DNA from: Mariprofundales bacterium
GTDB lineage: Bacteria; Pseudomonadota; Zetaproteobacteria; Mariprofundales; J009
Length of the DNA: 40,956 nt
Reading direction: 5' to 3'
NCBI GenBank assembly: GCA_030950645.1
Contig: JAUZRF010000016.1
Span: 1 to 40,956, forward strand
In this document: piece after piece, positions 8,235 to 15,246 of the stretch
Position numbering within the stretch: position 1 is the stretch's first letter
How the letters are laid out: the number at the start of each line of letters is the position of its first letter
The notes under the pieces: model-generated
The model's input: only the letters and a program-made list of their open reading frames with translations
What the model was told of the DNA's origin: nothing
The model's database searches: none
Program-made: the position numbers and the translations under genes

Positions 8235-8791
8235 TTCGAGGATGTAGGTGCGGAAGGATGCTGCGAATAGCGATGACTAATCGGCTCTGGCTCACTATCT
8301 GCATCGGTGGGAAGCGGTTCACTATCCGCCCACTGCGGCTCTACGGGGGAGTCCCAACCAATGTAGGGACGAATCAACAGCTCACCAAGCACCCCACCAA
8401 AAGCGCAAAATTCCATTTGCAAGATTAGAATAAAACCACACAACTGCCAAGGAATCAAATCAAAGCCAGGGGGAAGAGTATGCGTCATGCTCTCATAATA
8501 GAAAAAACCTATCACCGCTACCGGTGGAAAGTGTGCCAAATACTTACCGCCGTAACCATAGATGGCACCGACAACCATTCCTGTAACAATTGGCAGCACC
8601 GTCATGCAAAACACCCAACTCAGTGAAAAAGTGGCGATACTATGAAACCATTCCAACCGAACATCTAACAGATCAAGCCCCGTCAGCATCACTAGGCACC
8701 CCACCGGATAGGCCACGGCAAAACGCATCCACTTCGGGCCCCATTGCGGCATGGCTTTCAGCGCAGCTAGCGGATCAGGTCGCGTATTCAT
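8231..8791 (-). CDS. Uncharacterised four-TM protein
   Basis: A 186-residue protein with about four membrane helices between residues 23 and 140 (CLVMLTGLDLLDV, TFSLSWVFCMTVLPIVTGM, VAVIGFFYY, CGFILILQMEF) and a polar, Pro/Glu/Ser-rich cytoplasmic or periplasmic tail of about 45 residues. No family recognised. It overlaps the cytochrome gene upstream and the SUMF1-fold gene downstream, each by ATGA, so the three products are likely made together and probably act in one complex. Confidence 0.72.
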   Translation of the reverse strand: MNTRPDPLAALKAMPQWGPKWMRFAVAYPVGCLVMLTGLDLLDVRLEWFHSIATFSLSWVFCMTVLPIVTGMVVGAIYGYGGKYLAHFPPVAVIGFFYYESMTHTLPPGFDLIPWQLCGFILILQMEFCAFGGVLGELLIRPYIGWDSPVEPQWADSEPLPTDADSEPEPISHRYSQHPSAPTSSK

Positions 8792-9324
8792 GACTTAATC
8801 GCTCCATGAGATGGCGATACTCCCTGCTTAGATGGGGATGGAGTGACCTGTTTATGACCAGTCAGCTTCTCATACTCAGCAGCCCTGCTCTTCTTTAGAT
8901 ACCAATCTTGCACCTTAAGCCCTGCAAAATAGCGCGCCAACTGGTGACGCTTAGCTTCAGGAAGATAGGCATACGATGGCATACGATAGCGCGGCTTCAA
9001 GCGGGACGGAATCGTTTTTTGAGGATCCTTAGCCGAAAAGTATGCATACAGCCAAGCTTCACTACGCCAAGAGCCGATACCATCCAGCATCGGTGCAGGT
9101 ACGAATTCGGTGATGTTATGCACGCCCCACAGGCTATGACAATCCCTGCAACCAAGATGACGATAAAGATCAGCGGCAGCAACCTCTACCTTATGCGATG
9201 AGGTCGAATAAAAAGGGATCTGATCTGTCTTCTTTTCACTTGGGGGAAAAAACACGCCTTTGGCCAACGCCGCCACCACCACCACCGATATCGCACCAGC
9301 AATCAACCACTCTCCACGCTTCAA
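8788..9324 (-). CDS. Membrane-anchored monoheme cytochrome c
   Basis: A 178-residue protein. An uncleaved N-terminal helix (about 7-26) is followed by a periplasmic domain with CRDCH at about 59-63 and a likely axial Met in RYRMPSYA (about 115). A long polar C-terminal extension ends in HGAIKS. In a locus whose CcoP-like subunit lacks heme, it is a natural candidate for bringing electrons to CcoO; this is inference. The start is TTG: an in-frame TAG lies just upstream and no ATG or GTG intervenes. The ribosome site is weak. Confidence 0.82.
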   Translation of the reverse strand: MKRGEWLIAGAISVVVVAALAKGVFFPPSEKKTDQIPFYSTSSHKVEVAAADLYRHLGCRDCHSLWGVHNITEFVPAPMLDGIGSWRSEAWLYAYFSAKDPQKTIPSRLKPRYRMPSYAYLPEAKRHQLARYFAGLKVQDWYLKKSRAAEYEKLTGHKQVTPSPSKQGVSPSHGAIKS

Positions 9325-9409
9325 TCGAAATGACTTCTAATCAGAACCATGGATTCACGCATCTTCAACATCTCCTCGCAAGTTATATTCAGCAACACAT
9401 CCATGGAGA

Positions 9410-9676
9410 TCAATCAAGTTTCGCTTCTTCTTCAAGCTGTTGCAAAAACTCCTGTCGGCGTTTTTCCTGATAAGCCTGCACCTCTTTAAATTTGGCAAAA
9501 TCATCCGCACTCATTCTATCCTCATCATTTTCGTCAAACACCAGATATTTAATATCCTCATCAAACTGCTCATTCTTAGTCGCCCAACGGATACCAAACA
9601 CCACCGCGACCAAAATCAACACCCCACTGGCCAACCAGATATAAATGGTCCAGCCATCTTGAAAATCAACCGTCAT
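9410..9676 (-). CDS. ccoS: CcoS-like oxidase maturation protein with long tail
   Basis: An 88-residue protein with one membrane helix at about 13-30. The sequence GIRWATKNEQFDEDIKYLVF then follows, resembling the W-x(n)-G-Q-[FY]-D-D-x-(D/E) signature of CcoS. An acidic DENDED and a charged, probably helical tail of about 40 residues extend beyond normal CcoS length (about 50-70). CcoS is needed for cofactor insertion into cbb3 oxidase. It is separated from the 103-residue membrane protein gene by a MITE and from the next cytochrome gene by 85 bases. Confidence 0.65.
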   Translation of the reverse strand: MTVDFQDGWTIYIWLASGVLILVAVVFGIRWATKNEQFDEDIKYLVFDENDEDRMSADDFAKFKEVQAYQEKRRQEFLQQLEEEAKLD

Positions 9677-9702
9677 ATCTTACTCCTTACAAAACCGTCT
9701 TA

Positions 9703-9856
9703 GTAACAACTCAGCACCCTACCCGAAAATGGCTGTAACTGCTCAGATCGCCTCTGACTTTTCATGATAGTAAGGCGAAAATCTTACATTTACTACTGTA
9801 AATGAGCATTTTTCAACGCCGCTATCAGGAAAATTGGGAATGAGCTGAGTAGTTAC
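9703..9856. mobile_element. 154-bp MITE copy inside oxidase locus
   Basis: The left end GTAACAACTCAGC belongs to the short arm; the core begins at 9734 and the right end is GCTGAGTAGTTAC. The flanks are ACCGTCTTA (left) and ACCGTCTA (right), an 8-base target duplication with one extra T in the left copy. The element lies between the ccoS-like gene and the 103-residue membrane protein gene, and ends five bases from the latter's stop codon. Confidence 0.85.
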
Positions 9857-9861
9857 ACCGT

Positions 9862-10173
9862 CTAAAACAAAAAACCATCAAGCAGCTGCATTGCCGCGAA
9901 CACCAGAGAGACCAAGACACCGAACCCAATCATCCAAAACATCACCTTTTCGCCGGTCTTCACCTTAGAGTCGCTACCCATACGATAAAAACCAATCATA
10001 ATGCCAACAAACATCGCCATCGACACCACCATAAAAACAAAAATGCCAACACTATAGTTATGGGAGCGCATACTCTCGATCCCAAGATCATAAGTAGCAG
10101 CTGGCTTGGCCCATGCAATCCCCGGACTCAAACTCAATATTATAAAAAGGACTCGGCGTATCATGGACGCCAT
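9862..10173 (-). CDS. Uncharacterised small membrane protein, two TM
   Basis: A 103-residue protein with a signal peptide (to about GIAWA) and two membrane helices (about 42-62 and 80-98). It is unrecognised. Starts are possible at 10173 (MASMIRR) or 10164 (MIRRVLF); neither has a good ribosome site. A strong terminator lies only 18 bases upstream on the same strand, so expression depends on read-through from the oxidase genes or on a promoter I cannot see. Confidence 0.65.
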   Translation of the reverse strand: MASMIRRVLFIILSLSPGIAWAKPAATYDLGIESMRSHNYSVGIFVFMVVSMAMFVGIMIGFYRMGSDSKVKTGEKVMFWMIGFGVLVSLVFAAMQLLDGFLF

Positions 10174-10190
10174 GCTACAGCAGTTAGACC

Positions 10191-10226
10191 AAAAAAAAAG
10201 CGCCGCCCAAATGGGCGGCGCTTTTT
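10191..10226 (-). terminator. Rho-independent terminator after core oxidase genes
   Basis: A perfect 10-bp stem AGCGCCGCCC/GGGCGGCGCT with a four-base loop is followed on the minus strand by nine T residues, and on the plus strand by five. It should end most transcripts from ccoN to the CcoQ-like gene. It could also act in the opposite direction. Confidence 0.9.
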
Positions 10227-10241
10227 CCAGACAATGTGACT

Positions 10242-10376
10242 CTAAAGAGAGCTTTTACGAGGATCAGGTGTTCCTTTTTTATGATTATCAACAAACAAAC
10301 TGTAGATAATCGGCACAATAAGTGCGATCAGGATAACGCCTAACCCTGCAATCTGGGGGTTATCAAAATTAATCAT
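10242..10376 (-). CDS. ccoQ: CcoQ-like single-span peptide
   Basis: A 44-residue peptide (MINFDNPQIAGLG..., ending DPRKSSL). One membrane helix spans about 9-28 and a short charged tail contains DNHKKGTPDP. An AAGGAG ribosome site lies eight bases before the ATG. The size, single helix and place in the oxidase operon match CcoQ, the small stabilising subunit of cbb3 oxidases, although the primary sequence is too short for a firm match. Unusually, it follows the CcoP-like gene rather than sitting between ccoO and ccoP. Confidence 0.65.
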   Translation of the reverse strand: MINFDNPQIAGLGVILIALIVPIIYSLFVDNHKKGTPDPRKSSL

Positions 10377-10388
10377 TTATAAGACTCC

Positions 10389-11042
10389 TTAGTGTGCGAT
10401 AGTGTGATCAGGTGCCCAAGTAAAATGGGGCAGACGCTTAACGGCGATAATGATCGAGAAAGCAAAAATAACAAACCACCATATAGCAATCGTATAGCCC
10501 TTATCCCACCATGGCTGTTTGTTAATTATCGTGCCATCAGGTTGAATACTAAAGAAGGTCGCCTTGGCCACGGTAGCCCCCACAATGGTGTACTCCTCTA
10601 AATCCACGCCTTTGCGTTGCAGCTCTACGATCTGCGGGGCAACCATACGAAGCTGATTCATAGTAATATGATGCTGTTCGCGCTGGAAGTTATAAGGAGA
10701 TTCAAATTTCTCCAGTGATGTAGTAATCAATTTCATCGCCTTCGCATCAGACTCCGCATGCGTCAGCGTTTTATCATCCAACACCTTTTGCACCGAGGAA
10801 GAGTTCATCAAGGTAACATAATCAGCAAAAATCGCCGCCGTTGGCCTCTGGCCATAGAGCGGCATGGTAAGCATCATCGCTGTGAAAAAAGTCAACACCA
10901 ACAAGCCAATCACCGGGCGTGGTAGCGGATTATTATTCTCCGCAATGCCACCCAAACTTTCATGCTCCCAGATATACTGGGCTTCCTTATTTTGATCCTT
11001 TGATGACAAAGAATATAGGGGTCGTGAAAATACCCAACTCAT
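10389..11042 (-). CDS. CcoP-like subunit lacking heme c sites
   Basis: A 217-residue protein. Residues 27-64 (HESLGGIAENNNPLPRP, then a membrane helix) match the N-terminal anchor of CcoP, where GI.E.nnPLPrW precedes the first helix. The following ~110-residue polar domain contains no CxxCH at all, whereas ordinary CcoP has two. A second membrane helix lies at about 184-202 (AIWWFVIFAFSIIIAV). It follows ccoO by 15 bases with a GGGAGG ribosome site. I infer a structural third subunit of a variant cbb3 oxidase. It could instead be an unrelated two-TM subunit with chance similarity. Confidence 0.7.
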   Translation of the reverse strand: MSWVFSRPLYSLSSKDQNKEAQYIWEHESLGGIAENNNPLPRPVIGLLVLTFFTAMMLTMPLYGQRPTAAIFADYVTLMNSSSVQKVLDDKTLTHAESDAKAMKLITTSLEKFESPYNFQREQHHITMNQLRMVAPQIVELQRKGVDLEEYTIVGATVAKATFFSIQPDGTIINKQPWWDKGYTIAIWWFVIFAFSIIIAVKRLPHFTWAPDHTIAH

Positions 11043-11057
11043 AATTATTACCCTCCC

Positions 11058-11996
11058 TTACTTAAGATTCAGTACAAAGTCAATGATATAGCGAGCCTCA
11101 CTATTCCGTGCAGGAATTGGAACTGCCGGCGGATAAGGGGTATCACCACGAGCGTAGGCCATGAAATCACGATCCCACTTCTGACGATCAATCACCTTAC
11201 CATTGATATCGGCCTTACCCCACAGATAGTTAAAGCGCGGCATAATCGAATGCGGCTGTACCAATCGTGGGTTAAAGAAATGCATAGTCATCCACTCACG
11301 AGAGGAGTTGCGCGAACCCACATGAAGCAGATCTGGTCCTTTACGGTCGGAACCAAAGGAGGTTGGACTCTCACCATTGAAGTCGCCAGTTACCGGAGGA
11401 CGACCAAAGGACTGCCAATCTTGAGTCTCCTCGGGCAGCAGGGTGTGACACCACCAGCAACCTTCGCGAATAAACATGGTTTTACCTGAACCCGCATGAA
11501 TCCGCACATCTGCAGCCTTTAGCGTCGCAGCTACTTGCCAGCCTTTCGTCGCAGTTGCAAATTCCACATATGGCACACCAGTGGTGACATCCACATCCAC
11601 CAAGAACACGCCACCTCTCTTCTCAGTAGCCTGAGCCAAAAGCCCCTTACTCTTGCTTAGCGCCAACTGCTTAGTACCCATAATGTTATCATGGGTCAAG
11701 CCATCAGGGAAATGGGTTCCAGCGGTAAACACATAGGCCTCTGTCTTATCAATCGGCTTACCCGTTTCTGGATCCTTAGTCAGCACGACCTTGATCGGCT
11801 TATCCTTACCCAACAAGAATGGGTCGTAGTAGTTAAATGCACTCTCCCACCCATAGGTCAGCTGCTTCTTTAATGCCTCTTCAGTCGAGCCGATTCTGGA
11901 AATATCCAGCCCCGGCAAGAAAATGGTGACAAACATTGATGTACTCAATGCGATGCCAAACATAATACACCCTATTTTATATTCACGAAATGCCAC
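11058..11996 (-). CDS. ccoO: Cytochrome c subunit of cbb3-type oxidase (CcoO), enlarged
   Basis: A 312-residue protein with an N-terminal membrane helix (about 8-28). Its heme site is REGCWWCH (Cys180, Cys183, His184), where CcoO normally has CYNCH. It is followed by GPDLLHVGSRNSSREW and a distal Met252 in SIMPRF, all aligning with CcoO. Ordinary CcoO is about 200 residues with the heme site near residue 70. Here an extra ~105 residues (about 45-165), including a DPETGKP stretch, lie between helix and heme. The start is GTG at 11996 with GGGAGGA upstream. CcoO passes electrons to CcoN. Confidence 0.88.
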   Translation of the reverse strand: MAFREYKIGCIMFGIALSTSMFVTIFLPGLDISRIGSTEEALKKQLTYGWESAFNYYDPFLLGKDKPIKVVLTKDPETGKPIDKTEAYVFTAGTHFPDGLTHDNIMGTKQLALSKSKGLLAQATEKRGGVFLVDVDVTTGVPYVEFATATKGWQVAATLKAADVRIHAGSGKTMFIREGCWWCHTLLPEETQDWQSFGRPPVTGDFNGESPTSFGSDRKGPDLLHVGSRNSSREWMTMHFFNPRLVQPHSIMPRFNYLWGKADINGKVIDRQKWDRDFMAYARGDTPYPPAVPIPARNSEARYIIDFVLNLK

Positions 11997-12061
11997 GGAA
12001 TATCCTCCCTTTTCTAGTTAATAGCGTAATTAAAAAAAATAGTAAACGGTCTAGAAATAAA

Positions 12062-12091
12062 CTGACGGGTGGGGAAAACCTCGCCCGTCAG
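12062..12091 (-). other. Intercistronic hairpin between ccoN and ccoO
   Basis: CTGACGGGTGGGG and CCTCGCCCGTCAG pair over 13 positions (two as G-U on one strand) around an AAAA loop. It lies 12 bases after the ccoN stop. On the minus strand it is followed by TTTATTTC rather than a clean T run, so it may be a weak attenuator or an mRNA-stabilising or processing element that adjusts CcoN to CcoO ratios. Confidence 0.55.
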
Positions 12092-12103
12092 CTATTCCAT
12101 TAT

Positions 12104-13510
12104 TTAACGCTCGTATGCCAATTCGTGTGGAAGTCGGCCGACAGGAACAACCGTCCCTACCCTAGCTGTCATATACATATTCCACAGCCAAGTGATGTTA
12201 CCCAAGAACACCATGGTACCACCCAACCAGCGAACGATCATATACGGATGCTCAGCAATCACCACATCAAGGTAAGGCACCTCATAGATCTTGGCCGCAC
12301 CCTGTATAAGCCCTGCAATCGTCATCGATATCCAGTAGAGCGAAAAACCAATCAACAGCATAAAAAAGTGGAAATTGGCCAAGCTATACGAATAGAGCTT
12401 GCGACGCAGCAGCACTTGCATGCCATAATAGACCGCTGATGCCTCGGCAAAGGTAGAGAAGCCGAGCAGTGCCAAGTGAGCATGCGCCACAATCCAGCCA
12501 GTGCCATGGATATACCAGTTAATCGCACGAGTCTGCTGGAAGCCACCCTGCATATTCAGCGGAATCGCAAGGAAAACACCCGTAAGTGCGAACTTCAGCT
12601 CGATATTGGTAACAAACATCGTCCACTTGCCCTGCATCGTCAACATGATGTTACAAATATAAGCAATGGCAGGCACCAAAATCAACACGCCCTCTACCGA
12701 AGCAAACGACTTCAGCCACTCAGGCAACGGGGAACTCATCAAGTGATGCGCCGCCGGCGTTGAGTAAAACACCACAATCGCCCAGAAGTGCAAGTGACCT
12801 ACGCGATGGGAGTAAAGCGGATTTCCCGTAACCTTCGGAACGATGTAGTAGGTAATCGCCGCTGCCACAGGGGTAATCAACAGACCCAAAACATTGTGTG
12901 CAAACCACCATGTCATGTATGCCTCATTCAATCCGGTCAAGTGGAAGAATTCGGGTAGATTTCCGATTAAGAAAATAATAATTAACATGAACATACTGGC
13001 AGCAAAAAACCAGTTAGTGGTATAAATACCCTGCGTGCGGCGATTGAGAATCGTCATCCATACATTGAGCGACCATGGCACCACCATCACAAACGCAATA
13101 TAGAGGTCAATCGGCCAGATATGATCTGAATACTCACGCCCAGAGGTCATCCCTGACCACAACAATGCCAACGCCAAGCACAGACCTACATTGTAAAGCA
13201 GGCAGTTCCAAACGGCAAGCTTCTCACTCCATAGCTTGGTGTTACCCAATGCTGGGGTGATATAGAGCATAGACATAGCAAACGCCATCGCGATCCAACC
13301 AAAAATCACGGCATGCACATGCACTTGGCGCATATGACCAAACTGCAACCAATACACATTATGAAAAAAGTCTGGAAACGCCAACTTAGATGCGTTGAAT
13401 GACCCCAGTCCTGTACCAATAATAAACCAACAAATCGACGATACGCCGAAGAATATCGCAGCACTTCCCTGCGGAATATCCTCTTCTTTGGCCAACAAAT
13501 ACTTAAGCAT
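12104..13510 (-). CDS. ccoN: cbb3-type oxidase catalytic subunit CcoN
   Basis: A 468-residue protein with about 12 membrane helices; it reduces O2 at a heme b-CuB centre. Ligands can be placed: His64 for low-spin heme (MRQVH), His205 (WWFAHN), His255 and His256 (PAAHH) for CuB, and His343/His345 (VAHAH) for the hemes. Tyr249 lies 44 residues after His205, the same spacing as the cross-linked Tyr-His pair of known cbb3 oxidases, which argues for an oxygen rather than a nitric oxide reductase. AGGAGT lies nine bases before the ATG. It differs clearly from standard CcoN between the motifs, so it is probably a divergent branch. Confidence 0.92.
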   Translation of the reverse strand: MLKYLLAKEEDIPQGSAAIFFGVSSICWFIIGTGLGSFNASKLAFPDFFHNVYWLQFGHMRQVHVHAVIFGWIAMAFAMSMLYITPALGNTKLWSEKLAVWNCLLYNVGLCLALALLWSGMTSGREYSDHIWPIDLYIAFVMVVPWSLNVWMTILNRRTQGIYTTNWFFAASMFMLIIIFLIGNLPEFFHLTGLNEAYMTWWFAHNVLGLLITPVAAAITYYIVPKVTGNPLYSHRVGHLHFWAIVVFYSTPAAHHLMSSPLPEWLKSFASVEGVLILVPAIAYICNIMLTMQGKWTMFVTNIELKFALTGVFLAIPLNMQGGFQQTRAINWYIHGTGWIVAHAHLALLGFSTFAEASAVYYGMQVLLRRKLYSYSLANFHFFMLLIGFSLYWISMTIAGLIQGAAKIYEVPYLDVVIAEHPYMIVRWLGGTMVFLGNITWLWNMYMTARVGTVVPVGRLPHELAYER

Positions 13511-13545
13511 GTATTCTTACTCCTTTAAACATTAAATTCTTAAAA

Positions 13546-13656
13546 TCAATCGTCGTGCAGTTCTTCGTCATGCTGGCCTGGCATCAGTAGATACCACGCA
13601 AACCACATGCTGGAAAACGCCAGCAACACGCCTAGAATCGATGCAATTGTACTCAT
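13546..13656 (-). CDS. Tiny single-span membrane peptide upstream of ccoN
   Basis: A 36-residue peptide: MSTIASILGVLLAFSSMW, then WYLLMPG and an acidic His-containing end (HDEELHDD). One membrane helix. A GGGGGG run lies about five to ten bases before the ATG. It sits between the 86-residue protein gene and ccoN, within the same likely transcript. It may be a small subunit like CcoQ or CcoM, which I cannot distinguish from sequence. Confidence 0.6.
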   Translation of the reverse strand: MSTIASILGVLLAFSSMWFAWYLLMPGQHDEELHDD

Positions 13657-13670
13657 TGTGTCCCCCCTTT

Positions 13671-13931
13671 TTACGCCTTTTGCCCTTCAATAATCGCATG
13701 CTGCTTCAGTGTGTACTGCATAATCAGACAAAATGCGATGCCGAAAAGAATCATAATCCAGTCAACAACCCCTTGGTAAGTCATGAAACTATAGGGATCC
13801 ATGCCCCATAGACCCGCCGTATCCCAAGGCGCACGACCAACAGCGAGCATAAATGCGCAGTCAAACACTGAGCCATTGCCCATCCCTGTTACCATGCCGC
13901 AGATAATGATCAACCATGTTGAATTCTTCAT
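13671..13931 (-). CDS. Uncharacterised two-TM protein, first gene of oxidase operon
   Basis: An 86-residue protein (MKNSTWLIIICGM... to GQKA) with helices at about 5-32 and 55-76. A loop between them contains APWDTAGLWGMDPYSF. The start at 13931 has GAGGAGG eight bases upstream; a longer frame reaching into thyA is not needed. It ends 14 bases before the next tiny gene. No family recognised; it is probably a small membrane partner of the oxidase. Confidence 0.7.
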   Translation of the reverse strand: MKNSTWLIIICGMVTGMGNGSVFDCAFMLAVGRAPWDTAGLWGMDPYSFMTYQGVVDWIMILFGIAFCLIMQYTLKQHAIIEGQKA

Positions 13932-13980
13932 ATCAGCCCTCCTCTCTAATCTTCCTATCTTTGGATGAATCCACGATGAA

Positions 13981-13994
13981 TGGATTTTAATCAA
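13981..13994 (-). promoter_or_regulatory. FNR/ANR-like box upstream of the oxidase operon
   Basis: On the minus strand the sequence TTGATTAAAATCCA matches the FNR consensus TTGAT-N4-ATCAA at nine of ten specified positions. Its centre is about 56 bases before the start codon at 13931. Oxygen control of cbb3 operons by FNR/ANR/FixK proteins is well established. One such site may occur by chance, so this is tentative. Confidence 0.45.
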
Positions 13995-14002
13995 GCCAGC
14001 GA

Positions 14003-14032
14003 ACACTAGATGGGAAGAGGAATCGATGTCAA
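14003..14032 (-). promoter_or_regulatory. Candidate sigma70 promoter for oxidase operon
   Basis: On the minus strand TTGACA (14027-14032) is followed after 18 bases by TAGTGT (14003-14008). The -35 is perfect and the -10 is weak, as in regulated promoters. The FNR-like box at 13981-13994 would lie just downstream of its start point, a repressing position, unless a second start further downstream is used. Confidence 0.45.
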
Positions 14033-14088
14033 CACTTTGCCCACCATCCATCCAAAACAACGCGCAATAGCCTGCGTGACCCACGGCT

Positions 14089-14883
14089 CTATACTGCCAC
14101 TTTCGCTTTGATATGTGGGTGAAATTGATAGTCATGCAAGCGAAAATCATCATAGCGAAAGGAGAATAGATCGCACGCCGGTGAACCGATCTCCATGCGG
14201 GGTAACGCCCGCGGCGGGCGCGATAATTGCAATTCAGCTTGGGATAAATGGTTACAATAGAGATGCGCATCGCCCAGCGTATGGATAAATTCACCGAGCC
14301 GTAATCCTGTCACCTGCGCCACCATGATGGTCAGCAGGGCATACGAGGCGATGTTAAATGGCACACCCAAGAAAACATCGGCACTACGCTGGTAAAGCTG
14401 GCACGAGAGCCGACCTTCAGCTACATAAAATTGAAAAAAAGCATGGCAAGGAGGCAGAGCCATATTGGGCAGATCAGCCACATTCCACGCCGACACAATC
14501 AGGCGCCGAGAATCCGGGTTGATGCGGATTTGATCCACCACTTCACGAATCTGATCCACCACCGCGCCATCCGCACCGCGCCACGAACGCCACTGGACAC
14601 CATACACCGGGCCGAGCTCACCATTGCCGTCCGCCCACTCATCCCAGATCGTCACCCCATTTTCCTGCAGATAGCGCACATTTGACGACCCACTTAGAAA
14701 CCAAATCAGCTCATGAATAATAGACTTAAGATGGATCTTCTTGGTTGTCACCAAAGGGAACCCCTGTGACAGATCAAAACGCATCTGATAACCAAACACT
14801 GAGCGGGTACCAGTACCAGTACGGTCCGACTTTTCTATCCCATTCTCCAGCACATGACGCATCAAATCTAAATATTGGCGCAT
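14089..14883 (-). CDS. thyA: Thymidylate synthase
   Basis: A 264-residue protein, the same length as Escherichia coli ThyA. It methylates dUMP to dTMP using methylenetetrahydrofolate. Visible family motifs are SDRTGTGT near the N-terminus (phosphate binding), [11 protein letters not shown] with the catalytic cysteine, [21 protein letters not shown] and HLYCNHLSQ. The C-terminus ends KAKVAV like other ThyA. It is transcribed away from the EF-hand gene, with 72 bases between the two starts, and towards the oxidase operon on the same strand. No dfrA is adjacent. Confidence 0.97.
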   Translation of the reverse strand: MRQYLDLMRHVLENGIEKSDRTGTGTRSVFGYQMRFDLSQGFPLVTTKKIHLKSIIHELIWFLSGSSNVRYLQENGVTIWDEWADGNGELGPVYGVQWRSWRGADGAVVDQIREVVDQIRINPDSRRLIVSAWNVADLPNMALPPCHAFFQFYVAEGRLSCQLYQRSADVFLGVPFNIASYALLTIMVAQVTGLRLGEFIHTLGDAHLYCNHLSQAELQLSRPPRALPRMEIGSPACDLFSFRYDDFRLHDYQFHPHIKAKVAV

Positions 14884-14955
14884 AAAACCCTTCCCCTCTC
14901 CAGAATGATACCTAGCCTTGCCACCAACTTAATGAATTCACGGAGGCACTATAAG

Positions 14956-15246
14956 ATGGGCAAAAGACTAGCAGCAGTACTATTCCTATGCACCGCATCG
15001 GGCATCACTGCCATCACCGCAGACGCATCCCCTACGGTGAGCGACCGCATCGTTAGCCGCTTCATGCATCTGGACAGCGACCAATCAGGTCGCGTCTCGT
15101 TGGATGAATACATGATAATGGTTACCCGGCGCGCCCATCAACGGTTTCGATCCATGGATCGCAATCATGATGGTGAGATAAGTCCCGATGAGCGCGCTGC
15201 ATTTTGGAAGCGAGAGCAGGACAGGTGGTATCGCCTCAACCGCTAG
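14956..15246 (+). CDS. Secreted EF-hand protein
   Basis: A 96-residue protein with a signal peptide (to about ADA, residue 24). Two EF-hand calcium loops are seen: DSDQSGRVSLDE and DRNHDGEISPDE. The spacing between them fits a single paired EF-hand domain. The start is ATG at 14956, nine bases after GGAGG. It is probably periplasmic and calcium-binding; the role is unknown. It converges on the flippase-like gene with a four-base overlap. Confidence 0.85.
   Translation: MGKRLAAVLFLCTASGITAITADASPTVSDRIVSRFMHLDSDQSGRVSLDEYMIMVTRRAHQRFRSMDRNHDGEISPDERAAFWKREQDRWYRLNR

Noticed and set aside
12104-13510. Nitric oxide reductase NorB instead of an oxidase
   Set aside because: Tyr249 at the cross-link spacing, PAAHH, and a partner CcoO are those of cbb3 oxidases; NorB-specific glutamates are not seen at the expected places.
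13671-14294. A 207-codon version of the first oxidase-operon gene
   Set aside because: The extra 121 codons overlap thyA and contain no domain. The ATG at 13931 has a strong ribosome site.
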